This document shows, piece after piece, positions 32,415-42,189 of a stretch of DNA of 44,428 nt (positions within the stretch are counted from its first letter, which is position 1; each line of letters begins with the position of its first letter). Both the position numbers and the translations under genes were made by a program. The notes under the pieces were generated by a model. The model was not told where the DNA came from. It did not search any database and saw only the letters and a list, made by a program, of their open reading frames with translations. The stretch is from Clostridiales bacterium (GTDB lineage Bacteria > Bacillota > Clostridia > Lachnospirales > Lachnospiraceae): positions 1-44,428 of the forward strand of contig DUQJ01000048.1 in NCBI GenBank assembly GCA_012837865.1, in the 5' to 3' direction.

Positions 32415-34598
32415 ATGTCAAAATTAAGTTTAGTCATTTTAGCAATTATCTTGGCGCTAGTTTTTGCCGCTTTCAACTTTGTTTTAGTTAAGAAGCTGGA
32501 TGAAGGTACAGATAAAATGAAAGAAATCGCTGAGGCAATTCGCGTTGGCTCAAATGCATTTATAAGTTATGAATATAAGGTGCTTTACCTAGTTGTTATA
32601 GTTGTAACAATTATCATGGTATTAGTTACTAGTTGGACAGCGGCTATTGCCCTTGTTATAGGTTCTCTTATGAGTGGAGCTGCTGGTCTTGTTGGTATGA
32701 AAATCGCTACATATGCCAATGTACGTGTAACTAATGAAGCTCGTAATACAAAAGATATTGGTAAAACTGTTAAAGTAGCTTTTCGTGGTGGCTCTGTTAT
32801 GGGCTTATGTGTTGCTGGTTTTGCACTTTTAGGTTTATTTATTGTTTATCTTGTATTTGGAGTTGGTATGGGCCAACTTGATAATCTAGATTTGTTTACT
32901 AACTGGATTGGTGTTTCTTTTATACCATTTACTATGACTTTATCTGGTTATGCTCTTGGATGTTCAATGGTAGCTATGTTTAACCGTGTAGGCGGTGGAA
33001 TATATACTAAGGCTGCTGATATGGGTGCTGATTTAGTAGGTAAAACTGAAGCTCATATCCCTGAAGATGATCCACGTAATCCAGCAACTATAGCTGATAA
33101 TGTTGGTGATAATGTTGGTGACGTAGCTGGTTTAGGTTCTGATTTATTAGAAAGTTTTGTTGGATCTATTGCATCCGCTATTATATTAGCTTATCATTTA
33201 ATAATTTCCGCACAATTTCATGGTAGTATTATTCCTGAAGGAATGTTGTCCAAGCTTATTTTATTCCCATTAGTATTTGTTTCTGGTGGTTTAATCGCTT
33301 GTTGTCTTGGAATTGCAACTATATTATTCAAATCAAAGATGTCTAATAATCCTCATCACGATTTGAATCTTGCTACCTATATTTCATCTGGATTAACAAT
33401 TATTTCTGGTTTTGTATTATCAAAAATGATGTTTGGTGGTATTGATGATCTTAGCTTTTTAAACTTTACAGCTGGATGGGCTTCACCTTGGATTGCTGCA
33501 ACTATTGGTGTAGCAGCAGGAGTTATCATTGGTGCAATAGCTGAGCGTTATACATCTGCTGATTTTAAGCCTACTAGAACACTTGCACATACTGCATTAG
33601 AAGGCCCTGCTCTTACAATTACGCAAGGTTTGGCACTTGGTATGAAATCTACTATGGCTCCTAGTGTTGTACTGGCTGGTGGTATTATTCTTTCATATTA
33701 TGTTTCTGGAATTTATGGTGTTTCAATGGCAGCAGTTGGTATGCTATCATTTGTAGCTGCAACAGTATCTGTTGATACTTATGGACCTATATCTGATAAT
33801 GCTGGTGGTATTGCTGAAATGTCTGGATTAGATCCAGAAGTTCGAAAGATTACAGATACTCTTGATTCTGTTGGTAACACAACAGCTGCAATTGGTAAAG
33901 GATTTGCAATTGGCTCCGGAGCTCTTGCTGCTTTATCATTGATGATATCATATCTTTATTCTTATAATGAAATTGGTACTGAATTAGTTTTAAATATAAT
34001 TGATCCTATGATTTTAGCAGGAGCAATTGCCGGTGGTGCATTACCATTCTTATTCTCTGGTATTCTTATTGAAGCTGTTGCAAAAGCAGCACGTAAGATG
34101 GTAGAAGAAGTTCGCCGTCAATTTAGAGAAATTCCTGGTATTTTAGATGGTACTGGAAAACCTGATTATAAAACATGTATAGAAATCTCATCTAAAGGTG
34201 CTATAAGTGAAATGAAGGTTCCTTCATTAATGGCTATTGCAGTTCCTGTAATTTCTGGATTTATTTTCGGACCTCAGTTTGTTGGTGGCCTAATTATAGG
34301 TTGTACAATAACTGGTATTATGATTGCTATCTTTACTGGTAACGCAGGTGGTGCTTGGGATAATGGTAAGAAATACATCGAAACCGGCGCTATTGAAGGT
34401 GTTGGCAAGGGAAGTCCTGCACATGATGCTGCAGTTGTTGGTGATACTGTTGGTGATCCTTTAAAGGATACTGTTGGACCTTGTATAGATATATTTATAA
34501 AGATAATGTCAACTGTTTCATTGGTTGCAGTTTCAGTATTTAGTCAATATAATTTAGCAGATTATTTATCTAAATTATTTGAAATGATATTTAAATAG
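32415..34598 (+). CDS. hppA: Ion-translocating membrane pyrophosphatase (K+-dependent type)
   Basis: Membrane-bound pyrophosphatase of 727 residues, coupling PPi hydrolysis to pumping of Na+ or H+ out of the cell. The catalytic motifs are DMGADLVGKTEAHIPEDDPRNPATIADNVGDNVGD, near the middle, and DTVGDPLKDTVGP near the C-terminus. About 16 hydrophobic segments are present. The sequence NTTAAIGKG has the alanines typical of the K+-dependent subfamily rather than the K-x-x-T of the K+-independent one, and most clostridial members of this type pump sodium. The ion cannot be fixed by eye. It is a single gene with a consensus promoter and its own terminator. Confidence 0.95.
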   Translation: MSKLSLVILAIILALVFAAFNFVLVKKLDEGTDKMKEIAEAIRVGSNAFISYEYKVLYLVVIVVTIIMVLVTSWTAAIALVIGSLMSGAAGLVGMKIATYANVRVTNEARNTKDIGKTVKVAFRGGSVMGLCVAGFALLGLFIVYLVFGVGMGQLDNLDLFTNWIGVSFIPFTMTLSGYALGCSMVAMFNRVGGGIYTKAADMGADLVGKTEAHIPEDDPRNPATIADNVGDNVGDVAGLGSDLLESFVGSIASAIILAYHLIISAQFHGSIIPEGMLSKLILFPLVFVSGGLIACCLGIATILFKSKMSNNPHHDLNLATYISSGLTIISGFVLSKMMFGGIDDLSFLNFTAGWASPWIAATIGVAAGVIIGAIAERYTSADFKPTRTLAHTALEGPALTITQGLALGMKSTMAPSVVLAGGIILSYYVSGIYGVSMAAVGMLSFVAATVSVDTYGPISDNAGGIAEMSGLDPEVRKITDTLDSVGNTTAAIGKGFAIGSGALAALSLMISYLYSYNEIGTELVLNIIDPMILAGAIAGGALPFLFSGILIEAVAKAARKMVEEVRRQFREIPGILDGTGKPDYKTCIEISSKGAISEMKVPSLMAIAVPVISGFIFGPQFVGGLIIGCTITGIMIAIFTGNAGGAWDNGKKYIETGAIEGVGKGSPAHDAAVVGDTVGDPLKDTVGPCIDIFIKIMSTVSLVAVSVFSQYNLADYLSKLFEMIFK

Positions 34599-34623
34599 AC
34601 TACTTATTATAAAATTAAAAAAT

Positions 34624-34662
34624 AACACCAGGATTATATTTTCATATAATTCTGGTGTTTTA
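34624..34662. terminator. Bidirectional terminator between hppA and the GGDEF gene
   Basis: AACACCAGGATTATAT pairs with ATATAATTCTGGTGTT (one G-U pair), with a T-run on each side: TTTT downstream, and TTATTTTTT when read on the minus strand. Confidence 0.82.
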
Positions 34663-34692
34663 AAATTGAAATATGTATAATTTATGACAGTA

Positions 34693-35832
34693 TCATTTTA
34701 TTGATTTCCTATTCTTCTTATCTTCATACATCAGAAAATCTAGACGCTCTAGGAACATAGAACTTTGTTTATCCTCTTGACTATAAATACTTGCACCGAT
34801 ACTGGCTCCTAACTCAAAAACCTCCTCTTTTTTCTTATTAAATAATTCAAATTCATTTCTTAGATATCCCACACGATTATGTAATTCTATTTCATTTTTA
34901 ATTTCAAATAAGATTATGAATTCATCTCCACCGTATCTTGCAACAAACTCATTTTTATGGAAACACTTTTCTATAATAGAGGTTGCTCTTCTGAGTGCGG
35001 TATCACCAACTATATGTCCATATTGATCATTAATAAACTTAAAATCATCTAAATCAATCATTATTCCTGCAAGTTTCCTTTTCGTTGGCAAATTCTTCAG
35101 CTTTCGTTCAAGATACAAATCAAGCTCTCTCCGGTTATATAGACCTGTTAAGTAGTCTGTTTTAATAAATTGGCTTTGATGTTGACACTTAGAATAGGCC
35201 ATTAAAATAGAAATAGTTGCAGCTGGTAATAACAAACTTGTTCCATAAAACATCATTTGTATTACAAATGCAATAACTGGAGGTAATGGAAATAACAACA
35301 TAGACATTCTATTTCTTTTATTTATATTACTCCAGTTATATAAAGTTACAAACATACTATATATTATTAAAAGCACATACAAAACAATACCTACTATAGC
35401 TAAATCTCCCCTATGATAAAGATTATGCTTATCAATATAGAAATATCTTTTATTAATAAGAGAAGATAAAGCAAAAAATATGTTTATAGTCATAATAATT
35501 CCCATAGGTATAAAACCTTTGATCAAATATTTATTACTTTTATTAAATGAACACATAATATAGAGTGTCCATATTGCTAATGGAAGCATATTCATCATTA
35601 GTATTAGTAAATTAGAACTTAAATTTAAATAATATGACCATTTACCAGAACGGCCATTCACATACCAATTTACAGATTCAAAAAAAAGCAAGTACATTGT
35701 TGACAAGGTAAGATATTTAAATAGTCTATCCTGTACATAATAAATCTGTTCATCTACTTTTAACTTGATATATATAATCAAAAGTATAGAAAATGATACT
35801 ATATACACTTGTAGTCTAAGCATTAATTCCAA
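34693..35832 (-). CDS. Membrane diguanylate cyclase (GGDEF)
   Basis: About 379 residues: an N-terminal region of seven or so hydrophobic segments (to about 210) acting as a membrane sensor, followed by a GGDEF domain with an intact active site RYGGDEF. DLTGLYNRRELDLYLE is not exact but TDYLTGLYNRRE is the family's opening motif. The track start at 35862 is an unsupported TTG. The TTG at 35832, 6 bases after GGAGGG, is a better start, and the ATG at 35823 is a fallback. It probably makes c-di-GMP in response to an unknown membrane signal. It follows the helicase gene by about 33 bp, as the last gene of a four-gene unit. Confidence 0.88.
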   Translation of the reverse strand: MELMLRLQVYIVSFSILLIIYIKLKVDEQIYYVQDRLFKYLTLSTMYLLFFESVNWYVNGRSGKWSYYLNLSSNLLILMMNMLPLAIWTLYIMCSFNKSNKYLIKGFIPMGIIMTINIFFALSSLINKRYFYIDKHNLYHRGDLAIVGIVLYVLLIIYSMFVTLYNWSNINKRNRMSMLLFPLPPVIAFVIQMMFYGTSLLLPAATISILMAYSKCQHQSQFIKTDYLTGLYNRRELDLYLERKLKNLPTKRKLAGIMIDLDDFKFINDQYGHIVGDTALRRATSIIEKCFHKNEFVARYGGDEFIILFEIKNEIELHNRVGYLRNEFELFNKKKEEVFELGASIGASIYSQEDKQSSMFLERLDFLMYEDKKNRKSIK

Positions 35833-35865
35833 AGCAATCCCTCCAAAGTATAAACTACACAATTT

Positions 35866-37326
35866 TTAAAAAACAACATTTATAGCCATAGCTTTATCTT
35901 TTATCTTTGTTCTTTTCATTGCATTTAATACAATTTGTCCCTTACCATTTAGTATTTCTATAAAACTTAAGGTATCCATTATTGTAATAATACCAATATC
36001 TTCAGCAGTTACACCTTCAATATTAGAGATTATTCCGACAAATGTCGTAGCTCTTATACCCTTCTTTTTTCCTATGTTAATTCGTAGTTTCATTATTTGT
36101 TTATTTAATTTAAAAGCTTTTGATTGTTTTGGTGTTGGCTTTTCTTTCATCTTTATATCAAATGCTTCTCTAGATTTTAATACTTCATCCTTAGTAGGTA
36201 CTTCAATGTTTAAAATCTTAAAGCCTATATAGTCTTCAATAAAGGATAAATATCTTTCATCATATGGTGTAATTAATGATATTACTTTTCCTGAAAGTCC
36301 TGCTCTTGCAGTTCTTCCTGTTCTATGAATATATACTTCCTTATCTGGAAAAATATCATAATTAATAATAAGAGGCACACCTTCTACATCAATACCTCTT
36401 GCAACTAAGTTAGTAGCAATTAAATAACGGAATTTTCCTTTTTTGAATTTATCAATTGCTAGCATCCGATCTCTTTGCTCGAGTCCTCCATGCATTTTAT
36501 CACAACTATATTTTTCTAACTTAAGGCAATCATAAACTTTATCTACTTGCTCTTTTGTATTACAAAATATTATACAAGTGTCAGGGTTTTCTACTACTGT
36601 TAAATCCAACAAAAGCGATAATTTATCTATTTCTTCTGTTTTATATTGAATATGTTCTATATTGTTTTGAACATTGTTTGTGATATCATTATTTACATCT
36701 TCCAAAACATCAATATTAATCGGTTCAAACATATATTTTAGAGATAGTTTTCTTACCTGTTCAGGCATAGTTGCAGAAAACAACATTGTAACTCTATCGG
36801 TTTTAATTTTGTTAATAATGGATTCAACCTGATCTATAAACCCCATGTTTAACATTTCATCTGCTTCGTCTATAACAAGGTAATTAATGAAGTCTATGCT
36901 TAAAGTACCTTTCTTAATATGGTCTAACACTCGCCCTGGAGTCCCAACGACTATATGTGTTTTTTGTTTTAATTCTATTTGCTGTCCTTGAAATGATTGT
37001 CCACCTAAAAGTGCCGTAGCCTTAACACGTTTATATCTTCCTATATTGGTAAAGTCTTCTTTAACCTGTATAGCCAGTTCTCTTGTTGGTGTAAGGACTA
37101 AAACTTGAGCTTTGTTAATCATCCAATCTATTTGGTGACAAATAGGTATTCCATAGGCTGCAGTCTTGCCACTTCCTGTATTAGATCTTACTATTAAATC
37201 TATTCTTTGCAATGCTAGAGGGATTACCTCCTTTTGTACTTTGGTTGGACTTATATAGCCCATATCTTTTAATGCATCTTTTATTTCATCATTTAAATTA
37301 TAATTTTCGAAATCATCTTTATCCAT
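35866..37326 (-). CDS. dbpA: DEAD-box RNA helicase of the DbpA type
   Basis: ATP-dependent RNA helicase of 486 residues. The two RecA domains carry the motifs SNTGSGKT, PTRELA, GG, TPGR, DEAD (VIDEADEMLNMGF), SAT, and in the second domain HRTGRTARAG. The C-terminal about 75 residues (RINIGKKKGIRATTFVGIISNIEGV) form the DbpA RNA-binding domain that recognises 23S rRNA, so a role in large-subunit assembly is likely. It sits between an esterase gene (15 bp) and the GGDEF gene in the same operon, an unusual mix of functions. Confidence 0.92.
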   Translation of the reverse strand: MDKDDFENYNLNDEIKDALKDMGYISPTKVQKEVIPLALQRIDLIVRSNTGSGKTAAYGIPICHQIDWMINKAQVLVLTPTRELAIQVKEDFTNIGRYKRVKATALLGGQSFQGQQIELKQKTHIVVGTPGRVLDHIKKGTLSIDFINYLVIDEADEMLNMGFIDQVESIINKIKTDRVTMLFSATMPEQVRKLSLKYMFEPINIDVLEDVNNDITNNVQNNIEHIQYKTEEIDKLSLLLDLTVVENPDTCIIFCNTKEQVDKVYDCLKLEKYSCDKMHGGLEQRDRMLAIDKFKKGKFRYLIATNLVARGIDVEGVPLIINYDIFPDKEVYIHRTGRTARAGLSGKVISLITPYDERYLSFIEDYIGFKILNIEVPTKDEVLKSREAFDIKMKEKPTPKQSKAFKLNKQIMKLRINIGKKKGIRATTFVGIISNIEGVTAEDIGIITIMDTLSFIEILNGKGQIVLNAMKRTKIKDKAMAINVVF

Positions 37327-37341
37327 ATAACCCCTTTGTTA

Positions 37342-38142
37342 TTAATTAGAGTCAGTAATCCATTTTAAAACTGACTTGATTTTTTCATCCCAATATTCCC
37401 AATTATGGTCACCTAGAGATTCCTCATAGGTAAAATCATAATCTATTTTTTCTAAATGTTTTTTCATAATGGTATTTGTTTCATATAGAAAATCTTCAGT
37501 CCCACAACAAAAATATAACTTTGTCAAAGGTTTCCCCGAATCCTTTAATTTACTTGCTAAGTATAATAAATCATTTTCACTATTTTTTATTTGATTTACA
37601 TCTCCAAAAATATTTTTCCAAAATTGTTCCGGAATATAAGAATCTTCATTTTTACTATTAGCATTGATTATTCCATTAATATCTAATGCCCCTGATAAAG
37701 ATGCCGCCATTCCAAAAGTTTCTGAAGTTGCAAGGCCAATTTTAAAGGCACCATAACCACCCATAGATAAACCAGCTACAAATGTTTCTTCTCTTTTGTC
37801 AGATAAATTATTAAATAACCTTCTACATATTTGCGGTAATTCCTCGGAAATAAAGGTAAAATATTTGTTTCCATATGCCATGTCTGTGTACCATCCAAGA
37901 TGTGTAGATGGCATAACAACTGCCATGTTTAGGTTGCTAACATACCTTTCTATAGAAGTTCTTCTTTGCCAAATAGTATGGTCATCACTCATACCATGTA
38001 GCAAATATAATGTTGGGATCTTACCAGATTGACTACTAGCTTCCATCCCAATTTGCCCTTTTGTTTGTTCTGGTAAAATCACATCCATTTGCATATTCAT
38101 ACCTAAAACTTTTGAAAAAAAGTTTACATGTAATAATGCCAT
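37342..38142 (-). CDS. Alpha/beta-hydrolase esterase, paralogue of the 10.7 kb esterase
   Basis: A 266-residue cytoplasmic esterase of the EstA/esterase D type. It shares the block architecture of the first one: YLLHGMSDDHTIWQRRTSIERY, nucleophile elbow GLSMGGYG and C-terminal HNWEYWDEKI. The N-terminus LLHVNFFSKVLGMNMQMDVILP parallels FFSKTLQNHVNVNVLIP of the other. It is the second gene of a four-gene unit after the SDR epimerase (11 bp) and before the helicase (15 bp). No Crp/Fnr palindrome was found upstream of this operon, so the paralogues appear differently regulated. The physiological substrate is unknown. Confidence 0.88.
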   Translation of the reverse strand: MALLHVNFFSKVLGMNMQMDVILPEQTKGQIGMEASSQSGKIPTLYLLHGMSDDHTIWQRRTSIERYVSNLNMAVVMPSTHLGWYTDMAYGNKYFTFISEELPQICRRLFNNLSDKREETFVAGLSMGGYGAFKIGLATSETFGMAASLSGALDINGIINANSKNEDSYIPEQFWKNIFGDVNQIKNSENDLLYLASKLKDSGKPLTKLYFCCGTEDFLYETNTIMKKHLEKIDYDFTYEESLGDHNWEYWDEKIKSVLKWITDSN

Positions 38143-38153
38143 ATTTTTTCTCC

Positions 38154-39167
38154 TTAATTAAACATATCTAATGCTTTTTTTCTTACTTCTATAAGTTTAT
38201 CGCACCATTTGTCAAATTCTAAATCTTCTTTTTGACATTCAGGATGAGCTAGAATATACTTTACTGTCTCTTTGATACCTTGGTCCATTCTTATCTTAGC
38301 TACAAATTCTGGTACTAATCTTTTAAGTTTTGTGTTATCAAATGCTACAGAAGAAGCTTTATCACCTATTAATCCACCTTTTAAATCGTAATCACTACAG
38401 CTTGCTAAAAATTCTGATGAAAAATGCACTGCATTTAATTCAACTCCTAAGCCATCTGCAATAGTTTGATAAATTTGATTCCAAGTTACAGTTTCATCAC
38501 TAGTAATTTGAACTGCTTCACCGATAGCATGAATATTTCCAAGTAATCCTATGAATCCTTTAGCAAAGTCGCTACTATGAGTCAGTGTCCAAAGTGAAGT
38601 TCCATCTCCATGAATAATCGCAGGCTTTCCTTCTAACATTCGTTTAAGAACTGACCAACTTCCATTTGGTCCATGTACACCTAATGGTACTGAACGCTCA
38701 TCATAAGTATGACTTGGCCTTACAATTGTTATTGGAAATCCTTCATCACGATATAATTTCATTAAATAGTCTTCACAAGCAATTTTATCTCTCGAATATT
38801 GCCAATAAGGGTTTGCAAGTGGCGTTCCTTCATTAACTCTATAATCAGCTAATGGCTTTTGATAAGCTGAAGCAGAAGAAATAAAAACGAACTGTTTTGT
38901 TTTGTTTTTAAATAATCTATAATCTCTTTCTAGTTGTTCTGGTACAAATGCAATAAAATCTGCAACCACATCAAAATCTAAATCTTTAATTTTCTCTGCT
39001 ACTACTTCTTCATCATTAACATCACAACGAATTTCAATATAACCTTCTGGTAAACTAATATTTCTATTTCCTCTATTTAGCAGATATAATTCATGTCCCT
39101 GGTCAATTAATTGTTTTGATATAGCTGTACTAATAGTACCAGTGCCACCAATAAATAATATTTTCAT
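38154..39167 (-). CDS. NAD-dependent epimerase/dehydratase (SDR family)
   Basis: A 337-residue extended SDR enzyme. It starts with the NAD-binding motif FIGGTGTISTAISKQL and a Rossmann strand ending LLNRGN. The region FVFISSASAYQKP holds the catalytic-region serine; the expected YxxxK may be YSRDK. The C-terminus TVKYILAHPECQKED is in keeping with nucleotide-sugar or plain sugar epimerases. The substrate is unknown. It is the first gene of the esterase-helicase-GGDEF unit, with an extended -10-like TGATATAAT about 45 bp upstream. It is separated from mmsB by a terminator. Confidence 0.87.
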   Translation of the reverse strand: MKILFIGGTGTISTAISKQLIDQGHELYLLNRGNRNISLPEGYIEIRCDVNDEEVVAEKIKDLDFDVVADFIAFVPEQLERDYRLFKNKTKQFVFISSASAYQKPLADYRVNEGTPLANPYWQYSRDKIACEDYLMKLYRDEGFPITIVRPSHTYDERSVPLGVHGPNGSWSVLKRMLEGKPAIIHGDGTSLWTLTHSSDFAKGFIGLLGNIHAIGEAVQITSDETVTWNQIYQTIADGLGVELNAVHFSSEFLASCSDYDLKGGLIGDKASSVAFDNTKLKRLVPEFVAKIRMDQGIKETVKYILAHPECQKEDLEFDKWCDKLIEVRKKALDMFN

Positions 39168-39261
39168 ATTTCCTCCTTTTGAATCCCTAACTTTGTTAAT
39201 TTGGAACTGTTTTATTCTATTATATCAATAATCCAAGAACTTATCATTACTTTTATAAATA

Positions 39262-39308
39262 ATTAAAAAAAAGATATGCTTACGTCTTTTAAACGTTTCA
39301 TATCTTTT
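39262..39308 (-). terminator. Intrinsic terminator of the chvE-mmsAB operon
   Basis: On the minus strand AAAAGATATG pairs with CATATCTTTT, with additional inner pairing, followed by TTTTTTTTAATT. It lies about 65 bp after the mmsB stop codon. Confidence 0.87.
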
Positions 39309-39370
39309 ATCATATAATTTAATTATTCTCTTCTTTGGTTTAATTATTTCATTTAAAACTTTTAATTTTT

Positions 39371-40531
39371 TTATGCATTTTTAGCTCTATATTTTGAAAT
39401 TACATCAAATGCTATAGCTGCTAGCAATACTAAACCTTTGATTGCTTTTTGAACATTTGAATCGATTCCTCTTATTGACATACCATTGTTAAGGATACCC
39501 ATGAAAACAGCTCCTATTACTACTCCTGGTACTGAACCTGCTCCACCATATGCTGATGCACCACCTATGTAACATGAGCCTATAGCATCCATTTCATAAT
39601 TAGTACCAGCTGTAGGTGCCGCAGAGTTAAAGCGAGCTACACACATAAGTGCTGCAATTGCACTTAAGAATGCCATATTAACATATGACATAAATAATAC
39701 TTTATTAGTATTAATACCACTTAATTTTGCTGCTTTTTCATTACCACCAACTGCATATAAATGTCGTCCTGCTACTGTTTTGGATGTAATATATGCATAC
39801 ACGATAACTATTACACCAATTATAACTAAAGTCATTGGGATTCCTTTATGTCTTGCAAGTGTAATGGAAAGCGTTATAATTATTGAACATATTAAAACTG
39901 CTTTTAATATAATTATATATAATTTCTCAGTTTGATATCCTTTTTTTGTTTTATTAATATAACTCATTGATTGAATAATAATATATATAAGACTAATAAC
40001 AACTCCTATTAATATACATGTTATATTTAAACTTGTACCATTAAAGACATCGGGTATATAGCTGTTAAAAAGATTTAGATAATTTTCAGGAAATGGCGAG
40101 ATTGTTAGTCCATCTAATATAATTAGTGCTACACCTCTCCATAATAACATACCAGCAAGTGTAACTATAAACGCTGGAATCCTTATATATGCAATCCAGA
40201 ATCCTTGCCAAACACCTATTAATATTCCTGCAATAAGGCATAAAGCTATTGATAACCATATATTTAAACCTTTAGTTACAATCAATTTACCTGCTAATGC
40301 TCCTACAAGTGCAACAACTGATCCTACTGACAAATCAATATTACCTCCTGTTAATATACACATTAACATACCAACAGCAAGAACTACTACATAACCATTT
40401 TGAGATATTAGATTTGTTACATTTCCAGGAACCAATAGTATTCCATTAGTTGATATTGCGAATATAATTGTTACTACAACTAATGCAATCAACATTGTGT
40501 TTTTCTTTAATACTTCTTTTACCTTTATCAT
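39371..40531 (-). CDS. mmsB: Monosaccharide ABC transporter permease
   Basis: Membrane permease of the multiple-monosaccharide (ChvE-GguAB/MmsAB) importer, 386 residues with about ten hydrophobic segments. It has the sugar-permease block GNIDLSVGSVVALVGALAG, the coupling loop AVGGNEKAAKLSGIN and a C-terminal GSVPGVVIGAVFMGILNNGMS. An unusual middle insertion (KTKKGYQTEKLYIII, about 190-205) is typical of the MmsB group. It is the last gene of the chvE-mmsA-mmsB operon, starting 3 bp after mmsA. Substrates could include xylose, glucose, galactose or arabinose. Confidence 0.93.
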   Translation of the reverse strand: MIKVKEVLKKNTMLIALVVVTIIFAISTNGILLVPGNVTNLISQNGYVVVLAVGMLMCILTGGNIDLSVGSVVALVGALAGKLIVTKGLNIWLSIALCLIAGILIGVWQGFWIAYIRIPAFIVTLAGMLLWRGVALIILDGLTISPFPENYLNLFNSYIPDVFNGTSLNITCILIGVVISLIYIIIQSMSYINKTKKGYQTEKLYIIILKAVLICSIIITLSITLARHKGIPMTLVIIGVIVIVYAYITSKTVAGRHLYAVGGNEKAAKLSGINTNKVLFMSYVNMAFLSAIAALMCVARFNSAAPTAGTNYEMDAIGSCYIGGASAYGGAGSVPGVVIGAVFMGILNNGMSIRGIDSNVQKAIKGLVLLAAIAFDVISKYRAKNA

Positions 40532-40534
40532 TTC

Positions 40535-42073
40535 CTACACTCCTTTACCTGATTTTAAAATTTGGCCCATAATATATTCTTGTGTTGCATCTTTTTTCAT
40601 CACTTCACCAACCATTTGACCTTCATTCATTATATATATACGATCACACATACCGATAACCTCAGGTAGTTCAGAAGATAATAAAATAATAGATTTGCCT
40701 TGAGCAACTAAATCATTTATTATACAGTAAATTTCATATTTAGCACCAACATCAATACCCCTTGTTGGTTCATCAAGTATCATAATATCAGGATCTGTAA
40801 ACATCCACTTACTTAGTAAAACTTTTTGTTGATTACCACCACTTAAATTATCGACATCTTGTTCTACAGAAGTAGCTTTAATATTCAGTTTATTTTTATA
40901 TTCTTTAGCTGCTAAAACTTCTTGATCCATATCTATTACACCACGTTCACTTACTTTATCCATTTTGGCTAAAGTAGTATTTATTCTAATAGGATTAGAT
41001 AAAATTAATCCATCACCTTTTCTGTCCTCAGTTATATATGCTATTTTCTTATCTATTGCTTGTTTTACATTATTTAATTTTATTTCTTCACCATGAATCA
41101 GTAATTTCCCTTTGATATTAGTACCATAGCTTTTACCAAAAATACTAAGAGCTAGTTCAGTTCTTCCTGCACCCATTAATCCAGCTACACCAATAACCTC
41201 GCCTTTTTTAATATGTAACGATACATTCTTTACTACTTTTCTTCCACTATATAATGGATGATCTACATTCCAATCTATAATTTCTAAGCTTGTCTCTCCT
41301 ATTTTAACGCCTTCTCTTTTTGGAAAACGATCTGTTAATGCACGGCCAACCATACCATTAATTATTCGTTCTTCACTTACCTCATCCGTTTTATTGTCTA
41401 ATGTTTCTATTGTCGCGCCATCGCGCAATATAGTTATTTTGTCTGCAACATAAGATATTTCATTTAATTTATGAGATATAATAATTGAAGTCATGCCTTC
41501 TTTTTTAAATTGTAACAATAAATCTAATAGTTTTTTTGAATCCGTTTCATTTAATGATGCTGTTGGTTCATCAAGAATTAGTAGTTTTACATTTTTAGCT
41601 AAGGCTTTTGCAACCTCTACTAATTGTTGTTTACCAACACCAATATCTTTTATTAATGTTCTTGATGATTCATTAAGTCCTACTGTTTTAAGTATTTTAC
41701 TAGCTTGATTATAGGTTTCTTCCCAGCTAATACTTAACTTAGAACCTCTTTCATTACCAAGAAACATATTTTCTCCTATAGACATATATGGCACTAAAGC
41801 CAATTCCTGATGTATAATTACAATGCCTTTTGATTCACTATCACGAATCTCATTAAATTTACATTCTTCTTCTTCATACAATATCTTTCCTTCATAGCTA
41901 CCGTAAGGATGTACTCCACTTAACACTTTCATAAGAGTTGATTTACCAGCACCATTTTCACCTACTATGGCATGGATTTCACCCTCTTCTACTTGAAGAT
42001 TAACATTGTCAAGTGCTTTAACTCCCGGAAAAGTTTTTGTTATTTTTTTCATTTCCAATAACAACTTAGCCAA
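40535..42073 (-). CDS. mmsA: Monosaccharide ABC transporter twin ATPase
   Basis: A twin-domain sugar ATPase, 512 residues, powering the ChvE-MmsB importer. The first domain has the Walker [10 protein letters not shown] and Walker [12 protein letters not shown]. The second has a glycine-rich P-loop GLMGAGRTE, signature LSGGNQQK and Walker [13 protein letters not shown]. The order and spacing match GguA/MmsA. The gene is preceded by a stem-loop after chvE and is followed closely by mmsB. The sugar is not determined by the ATPase. Confidence 0.94.
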   Translation of the reverse strand: MAKLLLEMKKITKTFPGVKALDNVNLQVEEGEIHAIVGENGAGKSTLMKVLSGVHPYGSYEGKILYEEEECKFNEIRDSESKGIVIIHQELALVPYMSIGENMFLGNERGSKLSISWEETYNQASKILKTVGLNESSRTLIKDIGVGKQQLVEVAKALAKNVKLLILDEPTASLNETDSKKLLDLLLQFKKEGMTSIIISHKLNEISYVADKITILRDGATIETLDNKTDEVSEERIINGMVGRALTDRFPKREGVKIGETSLEIIDWNVDHPLYSGRKVVKNVSLHIKKGEVIGVAGLMGAGRTELALSIFGKSYGTNIKGKLLIHGEEIKLNNVKQAIDKKIAYITEDRKGDGLILSNPIRINTTLAKMDKVSERGVIDMDQEVLAAKEYKNKLNIKATSVEQDVDNLSGGNQQKVLLSKWMFTDPDIMILDEPTRGIDVGAKYEIYCIINDLVAQGKSIILLSSELPEVIGMCDRIYIMNEGQMVGEVMKKDATQEYIMGQILKSGKGV

Positions 42074-42100
42074 TTAAGTCCCTCCTAATCTTTAATAAAT

Positions 42101-42128
42101 AGGCGAGTAATATGCATACTACTCGCCT
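42101..42128 (-). terminator. Intercistronic hairpin between chvE and mmsA
   Basis: Perfect inverted repeat AGGCGAGTA/TACTCGCCT (9-bp arms, 10-base loop), with only a weak T-rich tail on the minus strand. Its position after the binding-protein gene parallels the hairpin in the nucleoside importer operon. Confidence 0.7.
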
Positions 42129-42189
42129 GTTCATTAATTAAAACTTTTCTTAGTTATTAATTATAACAGATGATATAGTTATAATTTTA

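Noticed and set aside
39168-39370. Riboswitch or small RNA between the epimerase and mmsB
   Set aside because: The region is accounted for by the mmsB terminator and an AT-rich promoter stretch; no further structure stood out.
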